Shown here piece by piece: positions 38,001 through 47,628 of a stretch of 64,000 bases of DNA. Below the pieces are notes generated by a model. It was not told the origin of the DNA. It did not search any database and saw only the letters and a list, made by a program, of their open reading frames with translations. Position numbers and translations under genes: made by a program. Positions within the stretch are counted from its first letter, which is position 1. Each line of letters opens with the position of its first letter. The stretch covers positions 16,052,309-16,116,308 of the forward strand of contig OW203766.1 of the NCBI GenBank assembly GCA_934045905.1, in the 5' to 3' direction. The stretch comes from Leuctra nigra. Taxonomy: Eukaryota > Arthropoda > Insecta > Plecoptera > Leuctridae.

Positions 38001-41000
38001 TCCTTGCATGTCAATTGTTAAACAAAACGAAGCTTCTGTGGTCTAAGAACTCGGAACTTCACAGTATATCCCATAAGTAACCAATAGCAACACTAATAAC
38101 ACATTTTGTCAGAGTGGCTTTCCTGAAAATGTCGGAGTTTCATTGATCATTTATTTCAAAAAGCATGCAATCGTTAAAAACTAACAATTCGGCAATTAAA
38201 CTCGACATAGCCAGCATCACAACGTAACTGACAGAATGTTGTTGCGCAGTATCTCCAAGACGGTGCGCGCATGATGGGCAACCTGAGCGCGCAGATCCTG
38301 GCGCTGGACCGCGCGCGCAAGAACTACGACAAGGCGTTCCGCGAGGCGGAGCGCGCCCTGGACAACTACCAGCGCGCCGACGCCGACTTCAATCTGTCTC
38401 GGGCGGAGGTGGAGAAGCAGAAGTACAACATGACGGTCAAGTCGCAGCAGTGCGAGGAGGCCAAGACCGAGTACGCGAACCAGCTGCAGAAGGCCAACGA
38501 CTTGCAGGTGACACAGCGTTACTCTTATTATGCCACTTTCTATGTTCCCTTTTTAGGGATGGGACGATTCCGATATTGATTCCCCCGATTCCACTTCCCC
38601 CGATTCTTGAAGAATCGAGATTTTTTGTTCTGGCCCCATATCTGTTCTCCATGTCTTCCTATGTCTTCCACTTGACCTTGCTGTAAACTTTATAATTTGT
38701 TTTTGGATTGAATTATCATGAAATTTTTGCAAATTTTCATGTCTCTTCTGAATGGAGCACACCTTGATGCTGTCATCTCCGTACAATGAAGTTTCAAAGT
38801 CATCGACAACTTCATATTGTCAATAATTGTGTGTGGACTGTGTACCAGTGCTTTCGTTGTAGACCATTTTTTTTACTAAACTCCAATATAGAAAGGGTCT
38901 GCTACTTGATCTTGCTGTGAACTTTGTAATTTGTTTTGGAATTGGGACACTTCAAATTTTAGCATAATATAATGATTGCCTTTACTCTACTAGTACAATA
39001 TTGATTACGGTATATGAATTTTGCTGATACCTGCAATTGCAAATAACACTAGGTAATATGTATATCAATCCTTACAAATTTGATGTCCAAGTCAAGTGTT
39101 TTACTTTTTGTTGTCACAAACTCTTTCAATTGAATAATTTTCTATTGTGCTTTGTGATACCTCTGCTCTTTCCTACCTGCTAGATTTTAATAATAGTCAC
39201 CGCTATCTATGTGTCAATAGGTATAGGCTGTCTAGATAAGACTGATCCACTGATATGAACTGATTAATTTGTATGAGATCCTTTTCCACATTCTGATACG
39301 AGACCAAAACAAATATTGTGGACAAACATCATTTTAAGTGAAGCAATGTGTGACGTAACGTAATGTTTGGTAACTTTCAGGAAGTTTTCCAATAATAACT
39401 TGGCCACTCACTACCTTCTTTCAGTGCTATTGCACACCAATTTAATATCAGCATAGTCTGTATTGAAAGGAAAGAAGGGTTTTTTATTTTTTAAATTGAA
39501 TTACAAGTACCTATCTTCCAATATATTTGCTTGCAACAGATACAAAAACACAGCTTTATGTATGCATTTATTTATTGATGAAATAATTAATAATTCCCTG
39601 TTTACCTAAGAATCGGAACCTTCGCTTTGAGTCGCACAGTACAAATAGGCAATGTGTTCATGTATGTTGGAAAGTGTCACTAACCTTGTGTGTGCTTGTC
39701 TTCCTCGACAGAACCTCCACTACCACACGATGATGCCGGAGGTTTTCCACCAGCTGCAGGAGCTGGACGAGAAGCGCGTCAAGAACATCAAGAACTTCAT
39801 CCTCAAGTCTGTGGAGATCGAGCGCGAGGTTTTCCCCGTCATCTCGCTCTGTCTAGAGGGCATCGAGAAGGGCGCGCACGAGATCAACGAGAAAGAGGTG
39901 ATGTAACTTGAACAGGCATCAAAGCTCTCATTCGATCTCGGCAGCAAGTAGTAGCTTTGATTTATAACCAATTTTACTTTGATTGACCTACAGGGATTTG
40001 ATTAATTTTGTTGTTACTCCGTATCAAAAAATACCAAGTAATGTGATAATTATTCTTTGAGCTTTCACTTTTTTAAAATCTTTTCTAATCAAATTTTCTG
40101 GTGTTTTTCCTAATCCTTACATGCTACTTCTGAAACATTGTACCTACTCACAGTTATTCTAACATTTTTCTATTTTGTAATTATATTCCACTGTACACAT
40201 TTCAAACAAAACTGATTGCCATCGCTCATTGGTGGGAGCATTGGAGTACATACATATCCCAACATAAGTGTATCGAATCGAGCCCACTCGGCAGTCGATC
40301 ATTAATGGCACTTTCTATTTTTTATTTACTCTGTTACATATTTGAAATGTCATACCTAAGGGTTGCATCTTTCACACTGTCAGTGTGAAACGTAATGTGA
40401 CGGAATAACGGAGTAACGGAATGTGTACCACATATTTGTTGAGGTTAAAAATGTGAGTGAGTGATGGACGATCTGAAGTATTAATGTAAATGAATCGCGC
40501 GCCACAGGACACAAAGATGGTGATAGAACGCTACAAGTCCGGCTTCCAGCCGCCCGAGGACATCCCGTTCGAGGACCTGAGCGCGATCAAGAACGGAGAC
40601 GCTCCGGTGCCCAACAACAACGTGGCCATCACGACGCTGCGGCCGGAAGCCATGACGATGAAGGGCACGATGTCCGGTGGGAAGCTCAAGAAGAGGGTGG
40701 GGTTGTTCGGCATCTTCAGCTCCAACAAGGTGAGACACGGCGTTCATTCTCTTGAGACGTGGAATACTTTGCGTATGTCGCATCTGTAAAGTGAAGTTGT
40801 GAAAGTTGACATTTATAATTTTATATTAGAGCTAGTCGTCCTATGAAGTATGCTGTTCAACTTATGTGTGAAATAGGCCACTGCTGCGTCTTACGGGATG
40901 ACCTTGGATGTACTCTATGTCTGCCATGGTGGCCTATTTCAAGCATACCTAAGTTAGATAACTATATTTATTAAGAATATTGACTGCATGATACTTAGTT

Positions 41001-44000
41001 GTTGAATGTACTACTTGTGCTTTTTGTAAAATGAAAGTGAGCAAAATTTTATCATTTTTCTACTATGCAATACGGAGCTATCTGTATTGCGTCAATATTT
41101 TCCACAATTTTTTCTGTTGGTTTTTGTCATACAAATGCACTTGGCGATTGTAGAATACATTTTCTTACCTTGATTGTTTTGATATTCCTCTCAATTTAAC
41201 CAATAGCTTTTTTAATTTTTGTGATCAACATCAGCATTTTTCCTACATAGTACAAGAAACCGTGCCCACTCTTGATACTAACATTAGTCATAAGTTTCCA
41301 AATAATCACTGTTGCTTTGTTTCCAATCTCTAAACTAGAAAATACATCCGTCGGACTGTTCTGACGACGGTGACGCTTCACCTCAACACTACTCTGTTGT
41401 CCATATTAATTTATTGATTTTATTTTCTTCTCTCTTTCCTCGATGTCCCTTTAAATCGATTTCGGCTCGTGTCGACTTCGTACGACTGGCGTAAGTACAA
41501 CTGGCATGCCATTAACTGTCCGTCCGTCTGCACGTGATGCACGTTTGTGACGTCCTCTCGCTCACACTTGAATGTTCAGGCTTCTCGGACTGGCTACGTT
41601 CTTGACACATGTTAATTTTCAAGCAGAGTTGGCAGCGGATCCCACCGTGAAACTTACAAAATACCAGAAGGGATAAGAAGCACACATGTATCTTCCTATT
41701 CTCTAGAAATGTTATCTGACTGCACATTCATTCTGCCAAATGCTTTTTCTCGCTTTACACCAATTGATGCTACCTGGCACCAACAAGACAATATCAGAAT
41801 TTACTACTTTTTAAGTTATTATTGCATTAATTCAAGCTAATTACCTGCAAGTACTGGGGTCACATTCACAATGTGCTCTACTTTCCTTCAAGTTCTTTGA
41901 GATGTTTGGCATGGGACATCCTCAGCCATCTTTTACAATCAATTCAAAGCACTGAGAATCACTGTCCTATTTTATGTGCACTTCTAATGTACGTTTTTTA
42001 TTGATAACCAGTGAAATAATATATTTTAGGTAACTTCCAAAAATCGAACGTAAATACCTAGTGTTTTCTTGAATTTTAAGAGTTTTAGATTGGCAGTACA
42101 TATTTTGACGAGCAGACCTGCCCTGCTATGAAGTACCAAGAAGTACTATTTACATCTCTCTCTGGGCCACTGCCAGCTCTGCCCCATGCAAGTGTTCTCT
42201 CTTCTGTCTCGTGTGGTTTTGTAGTCGTTGACGGAATCCTTCCTTGTTTTACATGCTTTCAGAAGTTCATTGAAGTTTGCATTGCTTTCAAGGTATGTTG
42301 ACTCGGCGTTGCGTTAGAATCACGCTAATATTGGCTGGAGAACACACTTCGTTGTTGCCCTTGCGTGCTGTGGTGTGTTTTTAGTGGCCATCTACAGAAT
42401 AAACACAGTAATTCAGTAACACAACTCATTCTCAATCCAAGTATTGTTTTACAATTAACTTTTAATGATGGGGGCTCACACTTTGATTGAGTAATCATCC
42501 AATAATACAAGTTGAGTTAGATGGTCAAGTTGTAATACATTGTCGGGAGATCACTCATTTAGTTATTTGGTGTTGAGTTTAATTTTGTGGCAGATGTGTG
42601 ATTAATTTTTAACAATCTGTAAATGCTTTGTCCTTGTGATTTTCTTGTACACACTGCAAAGATTTCAAACTTTGGCAATTCAATTTAAAATTTAGAGGAC
42701 CAATATCGCATTTATGATTTACTGTTTATTATTCCATCCACAAAAATACAGTGTGACACCTGTACTAAATTATTTCCAATGTAGCTATTAGAGAGGATAG
42801 GTACTTTACTTACATAACTAGAAATCAAAATACAGTAATTTTGAAATATATCAAGTCACACCTAGTAATTGAATGAATCCTTGCCAATGATAATGATTGT
42901 TTGCCTTAAAAGTTCATTCGATTCTAGCTCTTATTCTTGTGATACGGAGGTGTTAAACTAATTGTGTGGTTCTTCTAGAACAACTTCTCATCGTACGAAA
43001 ACAAGGAGGACTTCAGCGACCTGCCGCCCAATCAGCGGAAGAAGAAACTCCACCAGAGGATAGAGGAGCTCCAAGCCAAGCTTCAACAGGAGACGGCCGC
43101 TAGGTGAGAGAAAACTCATTGATGAAATTACTCATTGCTGGTGAGAGGTGAGAACTCTTGCCAACTGTTGTCTTGAAATGCCTTGTTGCCAGAATTTAGC
43201 GTAAGATCACTCACTCACATTCTTCAACAATGAGTTTTCATAAATTATGTGCAACAGTTTAGGCCAGTATATTACCAAAGTTAAGTTATAGTATGTACTT
43301 ATATTTGATTAACTGAAAATGCTTGCAACAGGTGAATTAAGAATTTAATCTAAAAGTAAGTTAATCCATCACAATCTAACTGTGGTAAGCCAGGCCTTAG
43401 TTAACTTCACACTTTCTTAGCTTCCCCAACCAGCAATGAATCTTTCTGTATTTCAAAAACTCTACCAAACAACCAAAATAGGCTGTATTATAAGTACAAC
43501 GCTATAATGCTGTTCCAAAATAATAAATACTAAACTGTGAACTGCTTAGCAACTGCTTGTGAACTGCTTGTGAACTGCTTAGTTCACTGCTTAGCAGTGA
43601 ACTGCTTGTATTTGAATGGGGTAAGAATTTGCTTTGATGCTAGTTCGGCCTTGAATTAAAACTACTACCTACTGTTAAAAAAAAAATGAAAAGTGTTTTG
43701 CAAATATTTTTATATTATATATTTACCTAATTTTGTAACTATAATGTAAAATGCTTATTTTTAAATATGAAAGCAATTGGCTAATATCGAATGTGGAACA
43801 AAAGAGTATTGGACATACATGCCTGTCATGCTCACTGCGCGCTGTGTTCCAGGGACGGACTGATGAAGATGAAGGGCGTGTACGAGCAGAACCCCGCGCT
43901 GGGCGACCCCATGTCCATCGAGGGTCAGCTGAACGAGTGCGGCCACCGCCTGGACAAGCTGAGACAGGAGGTCAGCAAGTACCAGGGCTTCCTCAACGAC

Positions 44001-46291
44001 ATGTCCGAGATCCGAGTGAGCGCACAGTCCGTGTCTCCCGCCGCGCCCAACAGGAGGAGCAAGGGGGCCGCCCCGGGCCACTTGCTCAACGGCAGCCATT
44101 TGCACCGTCCACACAGGTAACATCATGGCCGAGTAGCAGTTCATTTTCCAAAATCATTCGTGTGCCCGGATCTATATTTTTAACTAGCAAATGTATCCCT
44201 AATTAGGTGAACATCATAGAGGTTCAAAGACAAGAAGTAAGGTTTTTTCCACAAAAGAATGTCGGTTTCATTTGGATTGAATGATTGAATCATAGCCAGT
44301 CTGGTGGCCTATTCTATAACGAAAACGAAATTATCCCGGCTTGGAATCATTTCAGATCATTGTTATCCTTATGGCTGTGAAATGATTTCGATTCGTTCTA
44401 GAATAGCCCCCCTGGGCAGAAGACGCCCAGGATGTAATGGAGAAGAAGGCCGGTAAGGGCTTGAAAAACGAATGATATGGGATGCAAAATTTAAAAATAT
44501 ATTTTTTTTTAGGGCTACTTATCTGCCATTCTCGGCCAGTTTTCCTTTGGTCCCTGCTTCTAGGTATAACAACCTTCCCTTTTGTATTCAGACAAAAATG
44601 GGATGGATGGAAACAGAAATAGTACCTAGTACCTGTGGCTGTAGTGTAGTGAATCAACAATGCTTTGTCCTTGAACAGTGGGGGCTCCGGAGGCGAGGAG
44701 GAGTCTTTGAGTCGATCTGCTTCCGACTCCAGTGTGTCCAACCCGACAGTGAACCACAAACAGTCCGCCCCCGGCACTCCGCTTCCCTCTCACGGGTAAG
44801 AACTCATAATACATTGTGACAAATTCTTGCTTTCAAACTATAAACGTAGAAATACATATTTAGATTAGGGCTGCCATTTTTTTACTTAAAAATGTCAAAA
44901 AGTTAACTGAACATTGCATATGCTTGTGTATATGGAACTCGTGTAGTACTTAGTTCATAATTAATATCAGAATTAAACAAACAAAGATAATATGCTGGGT
45001 AATGTAGGTACTATAATTTAAAACTGGGCATACTGTATACCTAAATACAATACAGAAAATGATAACACTGCTAAATAGGTACTACATATTTATAAGTGTT
45101 CATAATTTAATTTTCTTTCTTGTTTATTTTATAGTATTGGTATCATTCTAAGGGTTGCTGGTTTTTAAACAATATTAGAATATGTAATGATTTGTGAAAA
45201 TATGATTCATGTAATTAATTTTTTAATTCAGTTAAAACTGTCTTCAGTTTTTAGCATAATTTGAACAATGATAGAAAACTTCAGTATTTATTTCATTGCT
45301 CTTGTAAACTTCTCAATCATTTCTCTGGCAGCCCTGGTAGTTGTACCTCGTAGCATAGGTAGCTGCTTGAAGTGCATGTTGTGTGTTTGCTAACGCTGCC
45401 CTGTTGCCTAATCGCTGTACACTCAGCTCTTCGAACAGCCCTGAGTCCGGTCTGGGAACGTCGCACACGAGTCTGCCCGACTCGGATCCTGAGCCCATGG
45501 AGGTTCTTCCGTCCCTCGGCATCTGTCGAGCACTCTACCCCTTCGAAGGTGAGCTCTCGTCTTTCCATATTGGGGTTTTTGCCCTATAAATATTTGTTAT
45601 GAGAGTTGTGAGTTAGGACATTCAAGTACCGACATCAATCAACATCACGATATATTATGAATATAGGTACTACGTATCAAGTGTTAAAAATCAAATGGCC
45701 TTATTAGGTAATAGATAGTATCTCGCTTCATATTGGATTAATGGAGGATTCGTAAACTATTTTCTTCAAACAATTTTTGTGTACACCGATGAATTTTGAA
45801 GTATACCTAACTAGTAACTTTGAACAATCAACTGCCTTTTTTCATTCTTGATCTTCATGTTTTTGGACACTGCACTAAGGGAATGTCTAATATAAAGTAA
45901 AGACAATTAACTTCTTTAGCTAAGTAAACCGAGTTTAAAGGTTTCTCATTGCAGCAAGAAAATTCCACATTTTATTTTAAAAATGGGGATGTTCCTGTGA
46001 AATTGTTACATATTATTTAACTGGCGATATTTTAAAACTGATAGTGGATTGTAAGAGCTTCGGTATAATTGGTTTAAAAACTTCTCAGCGCCAAATTATT
46101 GATGAATAACTCTGACTGGGAATTTCTTGTCCTCAGCGACCAGCGAAGGCTCGATTCCGATGTACGACGGCGAAGAGCTGGGCATCATCGAAGTGGACCA
46201 GGGCGACGGGTGGACGCGCGTCCGAAGACAAACCGACCTCGAAGAAGGCTTCGTGCCGACGTCCTACATCGAGGTGTCGCTCTACAACTAG
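10976..46291 (+). CDS. Cip4: Cip4/TOCA-1/FBP17-family F-BAR, HR1 and SH3 adaptor protein, split over 11 exons, lacking only the extreme N-terminus
   Basis: Exons seen: 10976-11091, 28936-28986, 37433-37580, 38250-38507, 39712-39897, 40508-40729, 42979-43103, 43853-44116, 44679-44795, 45427-45548 and 46137-46291. All have AG/GT borders and join in one frame to 587 residues plus TAG. Residues 1 to about 277 form the F-BAR domain (starts [20 protein letters not shown]), about 338-420 the HR1 coiled coil ([11 protein letters not shown]), and 526-587 the SH3 domain ([23 protein letters not shown]). In this family F-BAR bends PI(4,5)P2 membranes, HR1 binds Cdc42-GTP and SH3 recruits WASP, dynamin or formins during endocytosis. 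The first residues (family MSWGTELW) must lie on an upstream exon; I found no candidate between 1 and 10975. Exons are GC-rich in an AT-rich setting. Length matches the family (about 550-630 residues). Identification is secure; exact splice sites are inferred. Confidence 0.95.
13211..13935. repeat. 70/71-bp minisatellite, ten units plus a partial
   Basis: Unit starts (CGGCGTCCC) are at 13211, 13281, 13351, 13421, 13491, 13561, 13632, 13703, 13774, 13845 and 13916. The first five units are 70 bp. From 13561 every unit is 71 bp with a fourth C and mostly CATGTCTG rather than CATGCCTG. Otherwise the units are almost identical. Each carries the 10-bp palindrome GTCAGCTGAC. Degenerate partial units continue to about 13990. 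Confidence 0.97.
14778..15016. repeat. two-copy tandem duplication, about 140-bp period
   Basis: 14778-14880 and 14918-15016 share TATAAAAAGTGAGAT(T/G)TG, AATAAAAATCGCACA and ACTAGAGTAAAAACTAAAAA. AT-rich and noncoding. Confidence 0.8.
15405..15490 (+). repeat. degenerate tRNA-derived SINE head
   Basis: It contains a B-box-like GGGTTCGATTCCTCGGCCGG. The upstream A-box region is diverged and no body module follows. Confidence 0.35.
16305..16420 (+). repeat. SINE body fragment
   Basis: The stretch TACTGTTCTGCAACTGGAAT, then GACGGATGAATGAAGATGATG, parallels the body module at 2590-2650. No tRNA-like head is present. Confidence 0.5.
17116..17257 (+). repeat. dispersed repeat shared with 57681-57826
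   Basis: Both copies run TTGATGGC(T/A)TCATC, GATGAAGT or CATGAAGT, then TCTAACTCTT(G/T)TAGGTGAGC and CAAGGATTG with CAGCAGCCAA. The copy at 57681 sits inside a 33-bp inverted repeat; this one has lost those ends. Confidence 0.75.
18276..18318 (-). repeat. degenerate SINE head remnant
   Basis: The stretch resembles the minus-strand head of the elements at 2757 and 55405 (GGGAATAGAACAGGGGCCTCC), with its B box disrupted. Confidence 0.4.
19457..19475. repeat. 19-bp poly-C tract
   Basis: An uninterrupted C run ahead of TTCCCACGCCACTGC. Confidence 0.95.
21126..21835. repeat. CpG-rich satellite with two interspersed unit lengths (76/77 and 90 bp)
   Basis: The anchor CGACCCGCGG (one copy CGATCCGCGG) lies at 21204, 21281, 21371, 21461 and 21537, giving spacings of 77, 90, 90 and 76. 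Short units read CGACAAGTGGAGGGCGATG. Long units carry CGACACATGACAGCGACGTG in its place. GTCGACGTCGATC and GTCGACGGCGACC alternate. From about 21640 a diverged second family repeats (GTCGACACCTGGACCTGGGC at two places about 112 bp apart). The minus-strand ORFs here are by-products of the repeat. Confidence 0.92.
22011..22234 (+). repeat. dispersed repeat, copy 2 (inverted relative to 1345-1573)
   Basis: It matches the reverse complement of 1345-1573 throughout, with a few base changes and short indels. The two copies lie in different introns of the same gene. Confidence 0.8.
22614..22636. repeat. 23-bp poly-C tract
   Basis: An uninterrupted C run, followed by CATCACCCCCACTAC. Confidence 0.95.
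23298..23845. repeat. CpG-rich satellite with variable unit of about 80 bp
   Basis: The anchor GCGTCCCGACGTC (or a close variant) falls at 23421, 23503, 23575, 23655, 23737 and 23826, spaced 82, 72, 80, 82 and 89. Each unit contains CCGTCGCCGTC(A/G)TCACGC, (G/A)ATATTACATGGAG and GACGTCGTCCGA. Dense in the palindrome GACGTC. Units near the start are shortened. Confidence 0.92.
24907..25034. mobile_element. short MITE with imperfect inverted ends
   Basis: The left end GGGGTGGGATTACATAAAAT pairs with the right end ATTTTATGTGATCGCACCCC. Inside, CTTGTCACGGTGACAGG pairs with CTTGTCACCGTGATAAG. The target duplication is unclear (TACC lies near both ends). Superfamily unknown. Confidence 0.7.
25890..25965 (-). 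repeat. degenerate tRNA-derived SINE head
   Basis: The minus strand has a perfect T-arm-like CGGGG TTCAAAC CCCGG, preceded by SINE-like TCGATCGCCAGC. No intact cloverleaf is present. Confidence 0.4.
28357..28429 (+). tRNA. tRNA-like gene with anticodon GGC (Ala by geometry), atypical
   Basis: A complete 73-nt cloverleaf folds: acceptor GACCGGG with TTCGGTC (two G-T pairs), U8-A9, D stem GCTC/GAGC, anticodon stem CTCGC/GTGAG, five-base variable loop AGGTC, and T arm CCGGG-TTCGAGC-CCCGG. The discriminator is G and no CCA is encoded, as in eukaryotes. The anticodon loop CCGGCAA puts GGC at 28390-28392 and C rather than the near-universal U at position 33. Ala-GGC genes are normally rare or absent in eukaryotes. 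A T5 Pol III terminator follows at 28434-28438. It could be a real gene or a well-preserved SINE head; no SINE body is visible. Confidence 0.7.
28434..28438 (+). terminator. Pol III terminator (T5)
   Basis: Five T residues lie 5 nt after the tRNA discriminator base. Confidence 0.6.
28936..28986 (+). CDS. Cip4: Cip4 exon: F-BAR helix segment
   Basis: This 51-nt exon encodes [17 protein letters not shown] and matches the family's LRNLSKKYQPKK segment. The acceptor is TTGCAG and the donor CA|GTGAGT, in phase 2 on both sides. Confidence 0.93.
29152..29455. repeat. diverged tandem duplication, about 138-bp period
   Basis: CGACTTTTCAGAAGGGCTAT with TCGTCGTTTTT at 29152 recurs as CAACTTTTCACAGAGCTATC with GTCATTTTT at 29290. 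AT-rich filler and AAGTAGAGT are also shared. Confidence 0.65.
30628..31059. repeat. poly-C bounded inverted-repeat segment flanked by 39-bp direct repeats
   Basis: Identical 39-bp copies (start GTCAGTGACGTGACGGCCCA) lie at 30628-30666 and 31021-31059. Between them, C-rich tracts at about 30665-30685 and 30977-30992 border inner inverted sequences CAAAGACTTCGTAAA and TTTACGAAGTCTTTCC. The arrangement looks like an insertion with a long duplicated flank, but the superfamily is unknown. Confidence 0.75.
33407..35570. mobile_element. 2.2-kb palindromic (foldback) element containing a broken THAP domain
   Basis: Both ends read ATAGACAACATT inward, and ACCA lies immediately outside each (33403-33406, 35571-35574). 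Arms of about 1 kb are inverted copies around a 7-nt centre at 34441-34447, bracketed by the perfect 17-bp arms TTGGCTAGTGCCCTAT (left) and ATAGGGCACTAGCCAA (right). The arms differ where the left has the second half of a THAP-coding region and the right has about 180 bp of unrelated AT-rich sequence. THAP is the DNA-binding domain of P-element and Kolobok transposases, so a relation to those is possible. No catalytic domain remains. Confidence 0.85.
33611..33885 (+). pseudogene. THAP-type zinc-finger remnant
   Basis: One frame gives [19 protein letters not shown] then [10 protein letters not shown] different frame gives [19 protein letters not shown]. Together these carry the THAP landmarks (Cys-Cys-Val-Pro, SFH-F, W-P, ICGAHF). 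They are separated by stops and a frame change. The second Cys of the first pair looks replaced by Ser. It lies in the left arm of the palindromic element; the right arm keeps only the first part. Not expected to be functional. Confidence 0.7.
35731..35778. repeat. short tandem repeat, 24-bp unit
   Basis: GTTCTATTTTTCAAATGTAA with GAAC occurs twice, followed by a partial third copy. Confidence 0.85.
37433..37580 (+). CDS. Cip4: Cip4 exon: F-BAR domain
   Basis: Encodes [20 protein letters not shown] and [20 protein letters not shown], then KEFKDDRKK, matching the family's AF-LNEMNDYAGQHE region. The acceptor is TTACAG and the donor AAG|GTAACG. Confidence 0.95.
37703..37908. repeat. perfect 92-bp inverted repeat with 22-nt spacer
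   Basis: Arms 37703-37794 and 37817-37908 are exact reverse complements by eye. The spacer repeats the inner arm motif ATATCTCCATTTAAGATACT. It lies 122 bp downstream of a Cip4 exon. Confidence 0.93.
38250..38507 (+). CDS. Cip4: Cip4 exon: F-BAR long helices
   Basis: Eighty-six codons in phase 0 encode [20 protein letters not shown] and continue to LQKANDLQ. Very rich in Lys, Glu, Ala and Arg, as expected for the F-BAR helices. The coding GC content is much higher than that of the flanking introns. Confidence 0.95.
39712..39897 (+). CDS. Cip4: Cip4 exon: F-BAR C-terminal helices
   Basis: Sixty-two codons: [20 protein letters not shown] and on to [16 protein letters not shown]. The family counterpart reads [20 protein letters not shown]. 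Phase 0 at both ends. Confidence 0.95.
40508..40729 (+). CDS. Cip4: Cip4 exon: end of F-BAR and start of linker
   Basis: Seventy-four codons. [20 protein letters not shown] closes the F-BAR region, followed by a basic linker with [14 protein letters not shown]. Phase 0 at both ends. Confidence 0.95.
42979..43103 (+). CDS. Cip4: Cip4 exon: first half of HR1 domain
   Basis: Encodes [20 protein letters not shown] and [20 protein letters not shown]. This is the characteristic FSDLPP-QRRKKL opening of the Cdc42-binding HR1 domain. It ends in phase 2. Confidence 0.95.
43853..44116 (+). CDS. Cip4: Cip4 exon: second half of HR1 and linker
   Basis: Encodes [20 protein letters not shown] and the second HR1 helix ([19 protein letters not shown]), then a Ser/Pro/Arg-rich linker. 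An internal CGAGTGAGC at 44013 resembles a donor but would break the frame. Confidence 0.94.
44306..44412. mobile_element. small MITE-like element with inverted ends
   Basis: The left end GGCCTATTCTATAACGAA pairs imperfectly with the right end TTCGTTCTAGAATAGCCCC. It shares its core ATCCTTATGGC(T/C)GTGA with 10540-10662. Confidence 0.6.
44679..44795 (+). CDS. Cip4: Cip4 exon: Ser-rich linker
   Basis: Encodes [20 protein letters not shown] and [19 protein letters not shown], a probably disordered, phosphorylatable linker typical of the region between HR1 and SH3. Phase 2 on both sides. Confidence 0.9.
45427..45548 (+). CDS. Cip4: Cip4 exon: acidic linker and start of SH3
   Basis: Encodes [20 protein letters not shown], then [23 protein letters not shown] is the ALYDY motif that begins SH3 domains. 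Ends in phase 1. Confidence 0.94.
46137..46291 (+). CDS. Cip4: Cip4 terminal exon: remainder of SH3 and stop
   Basis: Encodes [40 protein letters not shown] and SYIEVSLYN, then TAG at 46289-46291. It has the conserved SH3 Trp, Pro and Tyr residues. Confidence 0.96.
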
Positions 46292-47320
46292 CTAGGCCCG
46301 ACGTGGGAAGCGGCAGCCCAAGGTCGGGACGACTCAGATTCATGCCACGAGAGAGAAGGACTCTTCACACTCATCGCAACTCGAATCTACGCGCTCATCG
46401 ACAGCCTAGACTTCTGAGTATACCGATAACTAGATGTTGTGTACGTACGCGGGCTTCGGGCCCACCGAAACTAGTATCCTACTCGAACCGAGTGAAAGAC
46501 TGAACATTACAGGTCTGTGTTGTGCGGCCTAGATCGCTTCGGGACACAGCTCGCCCCGTCGGTTGAGACCTCCATCGTGAGACTTTTAGTGCCATAGAAA
46601 CATCGCTCTTTTCATGGAGGAGTATACCGATTTGATAGTCGCTGAACAAATCGCTCGCTGTGTCCCAAGAATGGTCTAGTCAGCTAAGTGGTGTGTTTGT
46701 GCATATAATATATGTTGGCCAAATTATGTGCTTGTACATATTAAGGTAGGTAGATTTTAGTAAGCAAGTATTGGGTGTAAATATTCAGTTAATCTACTTC
46801 GCTTGTATTATTTCCTTCGATTGCCAAGCAGTTTTGGTGCGTTAGTGACCAACCGACATAACTGATATTATTTTTAACTAATTCATATTGTACAAATGTA
46901 AACTGGGATGAAAGTAGTAAGAATATTAATCTCTTTATACCTACAATACAAGAAACCTGAACATAATGCTATTAATTAAGTTTTATATAATGCTAATTCT
47001 ACTACGAGCAAGTTTCATATTATTAATGTCTAGTTGTTAAAACATGTCCAGTCGCTTGACTATGTTCGGCTAAATCACATGGAAGTTCGATCTGGCTTCA
47101 CTTGAACTAAAAAGTGCAGCCAGATCGATCTTCCGTGGTTAACGGGCTGGCATTGGTCGTGCAATATATGAGAAGAAATTTGTAAGATGTGAAACATGGA
47201 TTTGTAAAGTGATTTAGTGTCTGAATATTTTCTAGCTAAAATCTCTCTAGTGTCATTCCTTCATTAACTGCATTTTATATAATATGTCTAGTACAATAAA
47301 TTAAATTGTCGGATAATTTG
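46292..47320 (+). other. Cip4: probable Cip4 3'UTR
   Basis: About 1 kb of AT-rich sequence follows the stop and reaches the first good AATAAA signal. No coding potential is seen. Confidence 0.65.
47295..47300 (+). promoter_or_regulatory. Cip4: candidate polyadenylation signal for Cip4
   Basis: AATAAA occurs in GTACAATAAATTAAATTG, about 1 kb past the stop codon. Confidence 0.55.
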
Positions 47321-47628
47321 TGCTTGTCTTGACTTGATTCCATAATCTACATTCTACACACTGATGCATAGCAAGCAACTGCTTGTTTTTCCTGTGACTG
47401 AATGTGGCATGCCATGTATTTTACCATTTACCAATGTCTATGATTTTACTAAGTCCACCATAGAAAGTCGCCATGTCCACTGTGGCCTGTGGCGGTCTCT
47501 TTCAAGCTAGGAAAAACAAACCGTGACTCTACATCCCCGCGAGTAATTTTAGACTCCTTCAATTGACCTTGACACAAAGCTTCGATACGAGCCAAGGCGC
47601 AACTTCGACACTAGTAGTCCCATATTGA

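Larger units (their letters stand above)
37581..45426 (+). other. Cip4: Cip4 short introns between exons (0.6-2.2 kb each)
   Basis: Introns 37581-38249, 38508-39711, 39898-40507, 40730-42978, 43104-43852, 44117-44678 and 44796-45426 begin GT and end AG. They hold no recognisable gene or RNA. 38553-38640 contains a hAT-like AGGGATGGGACGATTCC terminus without a partner. 43555-43612 has a short GAACTGCTTGT repeat. Confidence 0.85.

Noticed and set aside
38553..38640. Complete hAT element starting AGGGATGGGACGATTCC
   Set aside because: No matching inverted end or 8-bp duplication found nearby.
44013..44021. Alternative splice donor CGA|GTGAGC inside a Cip4 exon
   Set aside because: Use of it gives phase 0, but the next exon needs phase 2, so the reading frame would break.
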